Shown: positions 24,117 to 32,300 of the stretch, in pieces
How positions within the stretch are numbered: position 1 is the stretch's first letter
How the letters are laid out: every line of letters starts with the position of its first letter
Source: DTU089 sp964421815
GTDB lineage: Bacteria; Bacillota; Clostridia; Oscillospirales; Acutalibacteraceae
Assembly (NCBI GenBank): GCA_964421815.1
Contig: CAYQYT010000006.1
Location: 62,001-126,000 of the forward strand
Direction of reading: 5' to 3'
DNA length: 64,000 nucleotides
The notes under the pieces: model-generated
The model's database searches: none
The model's input: the letters and a program-made list of their open reading frames with translations, nothing else
Told to the model about the DNA's origin: nothing
Made by a program: the position numbers and the translations under genes

Positions 24117-24715
24117 GTGTAAAAAGAATCAATATAAAAGACCTTTTGCAATATGAAGGGCGTGAAGGACTAATACTCCAAGGCTGCGGAGGTGATCCTC
24201 AAGAGTGGATTGATGGGATTAACGAGCATCTAACGAAACAGGAGATACTTCTTGATGGTACCAAATTCGAAGCCGAAAACTGTGCCGTCTTCGACAATGA
24301 TGGAATCACCTGCATTTTATATGAGTTTAACGATAAGGTAAATCTCAATATCGGAAAACTTGCAATGTGGAGATTAGGCACACATGACGAATTCGGTGGA
24401 ACGTGGCTCACGGACTTTGTTGATCACAAGTTTGGTGGCTTCCGTTTCAAGGAGCAATCAGAACAAACAAAGCCGGATTGTCCGCTTATCGGGCAAGACG
24501 GAAATATCTTCAATTTGATGGGCATCGCCTCTCGTACACTCCGTGAACACGGAATGACTGAGCAATCAAAGGAAATGACAAAACGCATCACAGACAGTGC
24601 GCAGAGTTATTACGATGCCCTAAATATTATCGGCGAGTATGTAAACATTACCTCGGTTGATGATATGAACGAAGATATGGACGAAGATGAAGGGATGGAT
24701 TTTAAATATGACTGA
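24113..24715 (+). CDS. Conserved ICE protein of unknown function
   Basis: 200 residues. The N-terminus has LQYEGREGLILQGCGGDPQE and WRLGTHDEFGGTWLTDFVD, a pattern I recall only from uncharacterised proteins of clostridial mobile elements. The C-terminal half begins CPLIGQDGNIFNLMGIASR, a segment common to small phage-type proteins, and ends in a very acidic tail (DMNEDMDEDEG). No enzymatic motif is evident. It overlaps the preceding gene by 4 bp and the following DUF3789 gene by 8 bp. Confidence 0.75.
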   Translation: MSVKRINIKDLLQYEGREGLILQGCGGDPQEWIDGINEHLTKQEILLDGTKFEAENCAVFDNDGITCILYEFNDKVNLNIGKLAMWRLGTHDEFGGTWLTDFVDHKFGGFRFKEQSEQTKPDCPLIGQDGNIFNLMGIASRTLREHGMTEQSKEMTKRITDSAQSYYDALNIIGEYVNITSVDDMNEDMDEDEGMDFKYD

Positions 24716-24869
24716 ATTCGTGTTTTTAATTATAGGAATCCTTATCGGTGGTTGCTTCGGACTCAGCTTGATGTCCTGTCTGCAGCTTAATCGTGTCAAT
24801 TTCTACGAAGATGAAATCAGAAAGCTGAAAAAGCAACTTCGTGAGGAAAAAGCCAAAAATAATATTTAA
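24708..24869 (+). CDS. DUF3789 small membrane protein
   Basis: 53 residues from ATG 24708: one transmembrane helix (FVFLIIGILIGGCFGLSLMS) followed by a charged helix (EDEIRKLKKQLREEKAKN). This size and layout fit DUF3789 proteins, which occur in conjugative elements of Firmicutes and have no known function. Its start overlaps the preceding stop and a terminator follows at 24878. Confidence 0.75.
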   Translation: MTEFVFLIIGILIGGCFGLSLMSCLQLNRVNFYEDEIRKLKKQLREEKAKNNI

Positions 24870-24877
24870 TGATTTTG

Positions 24878-24922
24878 AGGTCGTTGATGTGTGTAAACAC
24901 AAAAACGACCTGTTTTTGTTTT
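24878..24922 (+). terminator. Rho-independent terminator
   Basis: AGGTCGTT / AACGACCT stem with an inner TGTG/CACA pairing, then GTTTTTGTTTT. It ends the dcm-DUF3789 transcript and shows that the following dam gene starts downstream of it. Confidence 0.85.
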
Positions 24923-24961
24923 ATACCACAACTGCCTCCTATTGAAAGGAGGTCGGTTACT

Positions 24962-25888
24962 TTGTCCGGCTCGGTAAGCCCATTACCGTGGACTGGAAGC
25001 AAAGGATGCATCTACACGACAATCGATGCATTTATGCCTCCGCACAAAACCTACGTGGAAGCATGTATGGGTAGTGCGGAGGTTTTTCTGCGCAAGAAAC
25101 CTTCGGAACGAGAAATCATCAACGACTATAACGGTGACTTGGTGAAATTTTTCCGAGTTCTTCAACGCAGTGAGAAATTAGCATATCTGATAGGACGGCT
25201 GTATTTGTCCTTCAATTCGGAACAGCTATTCAAAGCAAACAAGGCAATGCTTGCCGATGTCCCTAATATTCTCGATGACCTTACCGAAACATCGGTAATC
25301 ATTGAAAATGCAGAATGGAGTGATATTGAAAAAGCCGTAGCCTTCTTTGAAAATCAGATATTCAGCTTCTCCTCCACCGGTAAAACATTTGCTATCGCAA
25401 AGAAAGACATGACAAAAAGGTTCGGCAGATTAGTCGCTGCTTGTAGCAGACTGAGAAATGCGGTTATTATGCATCGAGATTACAAGGATTGCATTTCTTA
25501 TGCGGCAGGTAAAGACACCTTCATTCTGCTCGATCCCCCGTATAAGGGTACGGAAAATTACTATCAAAAAGCCAACTTTGGAGCGGATGAGCATGCGATG
25601 CTTTTCGAGTTCATGAACGGCATTCATGAAAAATATAAAGGCGAATGCAAATTCATAATCACATATAATAACGATCCATATATTAAAGCGCTTGCGGACA
25701 AATATGGGTTTGATACCTATGTGAAAGAACGCTTGCACAATATGGCTCAAAGCACCAAGCCCGGCGAAATGTTTGAGGAACTGCTCATTGGTAACTACAA
25801 GCTACTGGAACAGGCCGAAACAAACCAAAACTATCTGTTGGAACAGTCCCGGCAGTTAACACTATTTGATTTTCAATATGATTATTAA
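24962..25888 (+). CDS. Solitary DNA adenine (N6) methyltransferase, Dam/D12 class
   Basis: N6-adenine DNA methyltransferase of the alpha (Dam/D12) class, 308 residues. PLPWTGSKGCIY (motif X/SAM pocket), TYVEACMGSAEVFLRK (motif I) and FILLDPPYKG (motif IV, DPPY at 191-194) are intact. An open frame extends further upstream, but it crosses a terminator; TTG 24962 nine bases after AAGGAGG is the credible start. No partner endonuclease is present. Together with the Dcm-type enzyme it probably protects transferring DNA from restriction, by inference. Confidence 0.93.
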   Translation: MSGSVSPLPWTGSKGCIYTTIDAFMPPHKTYVEACMGSAEVFLRKKPSEREIINDYNGDLVKFFRVLQRSEKLAYLIGRLYLSFNSEQLFKANKAMLADVPNILDDLTETSVIIENAEWSDIEKAVAFFENQIFSFSSTGKTFAIAKKDMTKRFGRLVAACSRLRNAVIMHRDYKDCISYAAGKDTFILLDPPYKGTENYYQKANFGADEHAMLFEFMNGIHEKYKGECKFIITYNNDPYIKALADKYGFDTYVKERLHNMAQSTKPGEMFEELLIGNYKLLEQAETNQNYLLEQSRQLTLFDFQYDY

Positions 25889-25902
25889 GGAGAACAAAGA
25901 CT

Positions 25903-26145
25903 ATGGATTACAATGTGGAATTTAAAATCACGCTGCCGGACGAATTACTCAGTACCTTCGGCATTGATGAGGATACGCCGTTTGAAGCATACTTTGAAGA
26001 CGGTGCTATTAGGGTAAGAATTCTCGATGAAGACGAACTCGATATCTATGATAGCGAAGACTTTGATGACGAGAGCGGCGTTGATGAATGTATAGGTTGC
26101 CCGTACTATTGCGAAAATAGCGGTGCATGCCTCTACGATGAATAA
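25903..26145 (+). CDS. AbrB-like small protein with C-terminal Cys cluster
   Basis: 80 residues. The N-terminal FKITLPDELLSTFGIDEDTPFEAYFEDGAIRVRI resembles the swapped-hairpin AbrB/SpoVT fold. After an acidic linker comes C63-x2-C66-x3-C70-x5-C76 (ECIGCPYYCENSGACLYDE), a possible metal site. The next gene carries the same C-x2-C-x3-C spacing after its own AbrB-like domain, so the two may be functionally related. A DNA-binding role is an inference from fold. Confidence 0.7.
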   Translation: MDYNVEFKITLPDELLSTFGIDEDTPFEAYFEDGAIRVRILDEDELDIYDSEDFDDESGVDECIGCPYYCENSGACLYDE

Positions 26146-26163
26146 AGAAGGAGTGTGAATAGA

Positions 26164-26466
26164 GTGAACAGAAAAATTGTGCGAGTCCTCGGAAAGCGAG
26201 GAAGAATCACTATCCCCTATGAGATTCGAGTACGTAACAAAATCGGTTACAATGATATCCTTTCCTTTGAAGAACAGGATAAAAATACAATTATTGTGCG
26301 GAAAGAAAAACTGTGTGGGGGCTGCACACCCGATTGCTTTGATGAAAGTCAGGATTTGTCCATTAAAGATTTTCTTGACAGTCTTACCCCGGCACAGCAG
26401 CGCGAGGCAACGATCTACCTCAATCTATTGTGGGCGCAAAAAGAAGGGGTGACCCAAAATGGCTGA
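26164..26466 (+). CDS. AbrB/SpoVT-type DNA-binding protein
   Basis: About 100 residues from GTG 26164 (AAGGAG ten bases upstream; GTG 26155 is too close). The N-terminal KIVRVLGKRGRITIPYEIR with DILSFEEQD and TIIVRKEKL is a clear AbrB/MazE swapped-hairpin domain. C51-x2-C54-x3-C58 (CGGCTPDC) follows, then a helical C-terminus with SLTPAQQREATIYL. Likely a transcriptional regulator of the element. It overlaps the next gene by 8 bp. Confidence 0.85.
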   Translation: MNRKIVRVLGKRGRITIPYEIRVRNKIGYNDILSFEEQDKNTIIVRKEKLCGGCTPDCFDESQDLSIKDFLDSLTPAQQREATIYLNLLWAQKEGVTQNG

Positions 26467-27172
26467 ACATAAAAGTGTTTATTTATGGTCTTTACGAGAA
26501 GCTCAAAAACTTGGTGAGCAAAATTTGTGGAAAGAATCATATAAGGAGAATTGCAGCTGTGCCAGAGATATTGAAAAGTGCATTGAAGACGGCTATTCTG
26601 AGAACAGCCTAAACACGGACGGTGCAAAAGATATCATAGAGCGGTACGGCTACAACCGAGTCAATTGGGTGTTGGCCAATACCATCCAAAGAAAGGATGC
26701 CGATGGCAGACTTTCTCAGCAGAATAAAGAGTGGGCTAAGTCGTTCTACATTCCCGATGATGAAATGCGGTGGCATTTTGAAGTTGACTCTCATCCCGGT
26801 CTCACCGATCTTTTTGTGAATCGTGTTCGAAAGGAGTGGCAATCTCTCGGATTGTTCGATAGAAGTCATTGCACTGATGAAAATGACTACGAAGGCAAGC
26901 TACTTGTTATGAACCCCTCCACGCTAAAGGATCAATACAAAACACCCGATTTTCAGCTATTCTTTGCTACAAGTGGGTTTGGATGCGATCCGACAAAGTT
27001 AGGAACGGCAGTATATGGGTTCTTTCTAAAGGATGATGAACATACGCACTTCCGCCGATCGGATTTTATTGGAGTAATTAAGGACGAGTGCATTCCCGAA
27101 TGGGCGCAAGAAAAGCTTCAACTAATGCAAGAAGCATCAGAAGATACTGGAATGAAGATGGAAGGAGTATAA
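26459..27172 (+). CDS. DUF3849 domain protein
   Basis: 237 residues. The first about 110 residues (VYLWSLREAQKLGEQNLWKE, NCSCARDIEKCIEDG, RYGYNRVNWVLANTIQ) fit DUF3849, an uncharacterised helical domain of conjugative elements. The remainder (about 115-237), containing FFATSGFGCDPTKLGTAVYG and a polar tail, is a second domain I cannot name. The start ATG lies inside the stop region of the AbrB-like gene, so translation is coupled. Function unknown. Confidence 0.8.
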   Translation: MAEHKSVYLWSLREAQKLGEQNLWKESYKENCSCARDIEKCIEDGYSENSLNTDGAKDIIERYGYNRVNWVLANTIQRKDADGRLSQQNKEWAKSFYIPDDEMRWHFEVDSHPGLTDLFVNRVRKEWQSLGLFDRSHCTDENDYEGKLLVMNPSTLKDQYKTPDFQLFFATSGFGCDPTKLGTAVYGFFLKDDEHTHFRRSDFIGVIKDECIPEWAQEKLQLMQEASEDTGMKMEGV

Positions 27173-27175
27173 ACC

Positions 27176-27844
27176 ATGAGAGTTAAGATTTATCAGATTA
27201 GTCATGACCGTGATATTCATAACAAGAAGTTTATATCCTTGGGAGAAAATGAAATGGTTGATCCTTCTACCTATGATGAGGTGTTTAATGCAGAATTGGA
27301 TGAGTCAGATCTTGAAGCAATCTATACTCGCTTTAACACAGAAGGTCACCCTTTGCACCGAGGGCATTCGTTATCTGTATCTGATGTGGTTGTCGTAGAA
27401 GACAAAGCGTATATCTGCCAAAGCGTTGGATTCAAGGAAGTTACATTTGATGAATTGAAAACGCAAAAGCCGGATAATCTTATGCGCGTTGTGTATGTTG
27501 AGCCTAACAAACCTGCTTATGTGGCAGAGGTGGAACACACACTCAAAGGAGAACAAAGAGCGGTAAAGGGTTTAATCGAACCCGTATATATTGAAAATGA
27601 CGGCACTTGCCTAATATGCAATGAGGAAGCAAAGCTCGAAGGTATGGAAGGCAACAGACGGTTCGGTGATGGTAGTTCTATCATTGCCGGACCATTTTTT
27701 GTTGTCGGTCTTACTGAAGATGACTTTAGAGGTTTAACTGACAAGGAGGTGATGAAATATATGGATCGGTTCAGCGAGCCTGAACAAATCTCTCAAGAAG
27801 AAGTTCAGGGCGATATGGGAATAACAATTATAACTGGAATGTGA
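27176..27844 (+). CDS. YodL and DUF3846 domain protein
   Basis: 222 residues with two small domains. The first (about 1-85) has the YodL pattern HRGHSLSVSDVVVVEDKAYICQSVGF. The second (about 100-190) fits DUF3846: MRVVYVEPNKPAY, GLIEPVYIENDGTCLICNEE and AGPFFVVGL. Both domains recur together in accessory regions of clostridial ICEs with no established function. It sits three bases after the DUF3849 gene and is probably in the same operon. Confidence 0.82.
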   Translation: MRVKIYQISHDRDIHNKKFISLGENEMVDPSTYDEVFNAELDESDLEAIYTRFNTEGHPLHRGHSLSVSDVVVVEDKAYICQSVGFKEVTFDELKTQKPDNLMRVVYVEPNKPAYVAEVEHTLKGEQRAVKGLIEPVYIENDGTCLICNEEAKLEGMEGNRRFGDGSSIIAGPFFVVGLTEDDFRGLTDKEVMKYMDRFSEPEQISQEEVQGDMGITIITGM

Positions 27845-27867
27845 AATCAAAACGGAGGTAATGAACT

Positions 27868-28314
27868 ATGGCAACAAAGAAAACAGGTGGCGTTAAAGCC
27901 CCAAAAGAAGTCGAAAAGAAAACCCCTGAACAGGTTGTGAAAAACGAAGCTGCGGAACGCCAGTATAAAGTTCCTTTTATTTCGGCGAGAATTGATCGAA
28001 TGGCAACTGATCCAAACAGTAAAATTAAAGCAAATGCAAGCGTTACTCTTGGCAATCATTTTGCTGTTCACGGCTTCAAAATCTATGATGCCGGTGAAGG
28101 AAAAGGCCCACAGGTTTTGTACCCTGCGACCAAAGGAAATGACGGCAATTTTTACGATAATTTTCATCCTGTTACCAAGGAAGGTCGAGAAGCAATCAAT
28201 GGATATATTCTTGATGCCTACGAGCAGAAGCTCCAACAGACACAGGATGAAGAACAGGCAACCGGTGAAGACCTCGATGAAGACGAGGAACCTGCCTTTG
28301 AGCAGACAATGTAG
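27868..28314 (+). CDS. SpoVG-family protein
   Basis: 148 residues. After a Lys-rich N-terminus (about 35 residues), ISARIDRMATDP, IKANASVTLGNHFAVHGFKI and FHPVTKEGREAINGYIL match the SpoVG fold. Chromosomal SpoVG is a site-specific nucleic-acid-binding regulator; mobile-element relatives are uncharacterised. The tail is strongly acidic (EDLDEDEEP). A nucleic-acid-binding role within the element is inferred. A 65-bp gap with no strong promoter separates it from the lipoprotein gene. Confidence 0.82.
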   Translation: MATKKTGGVKAPKEVEKKTPEQVVKNEAAERQYKVPFISARIDRMATDPNSKIKANASVTLGNHFAVHGFKIYDAGEGKGPQVLYPATKGNDGNFYDNFHPVTKEGREAINGYILDAYEQKLQQTQDEEQATGEDLDEDEEPAFEQTM

Positions 28315-28389
28315 GCGTTTTTGTTAAATAATCGTAATTCGCTGGACTTTTGAAAATGTTTCGGTATTGTGTAGTTAGAGGTGATGATT

Positions 28390-29313
28390 ATGATGAAACG
28401 AGCAATCGCAATACTTATAGCGATTATGCTGTGCATGACACTTTTTGCGTGTAGCAAACAACCTGAAACACAACCGTTTTTGGAGTCCAGCGGTAAGGTG
28501 ACGAGCGAAACGGTAGATGCAACATCGAGCAACGAATATGAATGTAGCGGTGGCAACAATGCCGTTGACTCTGAAAAACCTACAGAAAACTCCTCCCTAA
28601 CTGCAACAACGGCGACTGAGGAAACGGTTACATCAGAAAAAAATAAAGATGAAACCAAGGCCACGGTAACGCCTCCTCCGACAGAGGAAACAGTCTCAAC
28701 TAATCCTCCAAAGGAAACTGAGGTAACTGCTCCGCCGAAAACTACGACTACAACAGACACCGGAGAGGAAAAGGAAACGTTAACCCCACCCGATACAGAA
28801 AAGTGGACTGAACCGACAGAGGAAACACAGCCCGAAGAAACGAAGCCAATAGAAATACCTTCGACTTACGATATCGAGAGATTGGTGGCTCAGTACATCA
28901 ATCAGCACCGAGTAAATCAAGGGTCTACTTCTGCAACTGTCCTTACAGGATTAACAGAGGTAGCAAGATATCGTGCAAAGCAGCTTGTTAGCAACTTCTC
29001 ACACGACAGCATTCCAAACCCCTGCACGGTCTTGAAGTACGGAGAGTACATCGATATGACCTTGTTCGGTGGAGAAGCAAGTGAAAGCTACTACCGTGGC
29101 TACAATCGAGAAGCTATCGGAAAAGGAGATTGGTTCGGTACAGCCGACCAAATGGCTCAAAGAATTGCAAACGGCTTCAAAAACAGCAGTAAGCATTGGG
29201 CATATGTCGGTGACTCAGAATACAGCTACATGGCTGTGGGAGTCCACTATAACGAATCTGATGGGAAATGGTACTGTTGTATATGCATGAGCAGTAAAAA
29301 TTATGGTGATTAA
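28390..29313 (+). CDS. CAP-domain lipoprotein
   Basis: About 307 residues from ATG 28390. A lipoprotein signal (AILIAIMLCMTLFAC, lipobox LFAC) precedes a long Thr/Glu/Pro-rich spacer (about 25-160) that should span the cell wall. The C-terminal domain (about 165-307) has the CAP/SCP-like layout: INQHRVNQG, LTEVARYRAKQLVSNFSHDS and WAYVGDSEYSYMAVGVHY. Bacterial CAP proteins are secreted and of mostly unknown function. It is followed by a terminator and then by the giant adhesin gene, so a surface role during cell contact is plausible. Confidence 0.85.
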   Translation: MMKRAIAILIAIMLCMTLFACSKQPETQPFLESSGKVTSETVDATSSNEYECSGGNNAVDSEKPTENSSLTATTATEETVTSEKNKDETKATVTPPPTEETVSTNPPKETEVTAPPKTTTTTDTGEEKETLTPPDTEKWTEPTEETQPEETKPIEIPSTYDIERLVAQYINQHRVNQGSTSATVLTGLTEVARYRAKQLVSNFSHDSIPNPCTVLKYGEYIDMTLFGGEASESYYRGYNREAIGKGDWFGTADQMAQRIANGFKNSSKHWAYVGDSEYSYMAVGVHYNESDGKWYCCICMSSKNYGD

Positions 29314-29334
29314 TTGTTAATCTACCGCAAGACC

Positions 29335-29369
29335 GCCCTCGTCCATACGGACGGGGGCTAATTTTATTT
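29335..29369 (+). terminator. Probable terminator before the adhesin gene
   Basis: GCCCTCGTCC-ATAC-GGACGGGGGC hairpin followed by TAATTTTATTT, in the gap between the CAP lipoprotein and the adhesin. Confidence 0.6.
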
Positions 29370-29393
29370 CAATCATGAAAGGACGAATGATCT

Positions 29394-32300
29394 ATGAATT
29401 TTGTAAAGAAAAAGTGGTCGAAAGTGTTGGCAATGGTTCTCGCGGTAGTAATGGTGATAATGGCAATGCCCATGAGTGCATTCGCCGCTGTCGCAAGTGA
29501 TCTCCCCGAAGAGATGGCGGATCACTCTATCCTCCGCGCACTGGCCTATACCGGATACGATGTGGATCAGCAGATTGCTGACGGAACTCTGTATCAGTCC
29601 GGAAATTACGGTTCAAGAACCCCGTCTGGCATTCTGTCAGGCATTCATTACGGCACTTCGACCTCCGGCTTTGAAACCGTGGCAGATACTACTACCGTTA
29701 CAGGTCTTGCTCCTAACATCGCAAGATATCAGGACTACGGTCTGTGCTGTGCCTCTTTTGTGACTTATTACATCTGCAATTATCTGCCCAATATTGAAGG
29801 TGTGGATACACAGTTTATCACAGATGCGATTAAAGCTACGGGCTGGAACTCTCAAGCATGTGTAACGTGGCAGAAAGCCCTTAATGGATTGGCAGACGAA
29901 GGAAAAATCGAGAAAATCGGCACAAGTGCGTCCAACGTAGATAGAAGCAAGCTTAGTCCCGGTGATATTGTTATCTTTGGTGACTCGGAGAATAGCCATA
30001 AGCACGTGGCGATCTATTCCGGCACATATAAAGGTGTCGATTTCATTATCCATGTTGGAAATGATCGAGGCCCCGAAATTTCACGTATCGACTGGATGGG
30101 CGACTCTTCTAATGGTGACAAAGCATCTTATCCCAACGCATATTTCCACCTTCCCGATGACATCTTCGAGAATGATGGAAGCATCGAAATTTATAAAGAA
30201 GATACCGATGGTAAAGCCCTTGCCGGCGCATATTTTACTGCCACCAATACCGAAACAAACGAAAAGTTTGTAATCGGCCCCACTAATAGTAGCGGTTACG
30301 CTAAAAGTGAGGACAAAATCCCGTATGGCACTTATACCATTACGGAAACGGTATTCCCGACCAATTATAGATCCTACGGAACGACTACTTGGACGAAGAC
30401 TCTGAACTCGGAAACTCCCAATGCAACCATCACAATCGAAGCAGTCAATGAACTGATTCCCGGTTCAGCCAAGATCGTGAAGACTGCTGAAGACGGTGAA
30501 GTGGCAGGTATCAGTTTTAACATTAAAGGCAATGGTGTAGATAAGACCGTTACCACCGATGAAAATGGCGAAATTAAGATTGATAACCTCAAGCCCGGCA
30601 ATTACACCGTAACCGAAACTGTGGCAGACAAATATGTGCCGCAGGAGGTTAGATCGGTTACCGTTGTTAGCGGTCAGACCGCTACTGTAACCTTCAATAA
30701 TGTTCTCAAGCGCGGTTCGCTACAGATTACTAAGGATTCCGAAGATGGTCTCGTAGAAGGTGTGCAGTTTAAACTGTCTGGCACTTCTCTCGCTGGACTC
30801 CCTGTGGAGCAGTATGCCGTGACCAACGCTAATGGTGTGGCGACATTTGAGGATGTCCTCATCAGCGGACATGCCCCCTATGTGCTCGAGGAAGTCAATA
30901 CTGCGGAGCGATATGTTATCCCCGAGGATCAGACGGCTGTTATCGAGTGGAATAAAGTAACCAACAACTACTTCTATAACGAATTGAAGCGTGGCGACCT
31001 CAAGGTTACCAAAACCGCAGAAGACGGTCTCGTTGAAGGTATGAAGTTCCATCTTTACGGCACTTCTCTTTCCGGCGAAAAGGTTGATGAATATGCATAT
31101 ACCGATGAAAACGGCATCGCAATGTTCTACGATGTGCTGATTGGTGAGGGATATACTCTCGAGGAAGTCAATACCAACATCCGCTATGTCGTACCTGCAA
31201 AGCAGACTGCGGACATTGAGTGGAAAAAAGTGACTAATAAATCCTTTGAGAATATCCTCAAGAAATTCCGTGTGGATGTATTCAAAGTTGACGGATATCT
31301 GTTTTGGGGCGACCCCGAGGATGAGGAAAGCGGCGGTCTTGTGCCTGTATCCGCAGTACCTATGTCTCTTGCAGTCGACTCCGATCAGATGGTCAATGAA
31401 TACGGTTGGCCTTATGGTGTGACACAGGGTGATGCAACCTTGGAAGGCGCGGTTTATGGTATCTATAATAATGGAGTCCTCGTAGATACTTACACAACAG
31501 ACAAAAATGGTTATTTTTTGACGGATTACTATGTCTGCGGCGACAATTGGTATTTACAGGAGATTACGCCCAGTGAGGGCTATCTGCTTGACGATACGAG
31601 ATACTACATCGACTGCTCTGCCTACGAATACACCGTAGAATTGAACACTGAGTATGTGGATGTGTATGAAGCCATCGTCCGTGGCAAGATTGCCATCATT
31701 AAGCATTGCGATGACGGCAGCACCAAGATTGAAACTCCCGAGGAAGGAGCGGTCTTCGCTGTATACCTCAAGAGCGCCGGATCTTTCGACAATACAGAAG
31801 AAAAAGAAAGAGCAATCCTCTTCTGTGATGAGTTTGGCTTTGCAGAAACTGAATGGTTGCCCTACGGCACTTATGTCGTAGAGCAGATTGACGGCTGGGA
31901 TGGTAAAGAAATGATGCCGGCATTTGAAGTCAATGTCAATGCGGATGGTGAAACCTATCGTTACCTCATTAACAATGCTACCTTCGAGGCCGAAATCGAG
32001 ATTGTCAAAAAGGATGCTGAAACTGGTAATGTAATCCCTGCTGCCGGCATTGGTTTCAAGGTTCGCAATACCGACACCGGAGAATATGTCATTCAGCACA
32101 TCAACTATCCCACTCCCGAGGATATCGAGGTTTACTACACCGACAGCACCGGCAAGCTGATGCTCCCGTCTCCTCTGCCTTATGGTAATTATGAGATTAT
32201 CGAGCAGAACACCTGCTATGGCTATGTCCTTGACAGCGAACCTGTGGCATTTAAAGTCGATGGTTCAGCCGATCTTGTAACTGTAGTCAAATCCAATGTT

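Noticed and set aside
24869..24961. Longer N-terminus for the adenine methyltransferase
   Set aside because: The extra frame crosses a terminator hairpin and lacks a start signal, whereas TTG 24962 has a strong Shine-Dalgarno at correct spacing and begins just before the family's first motif.
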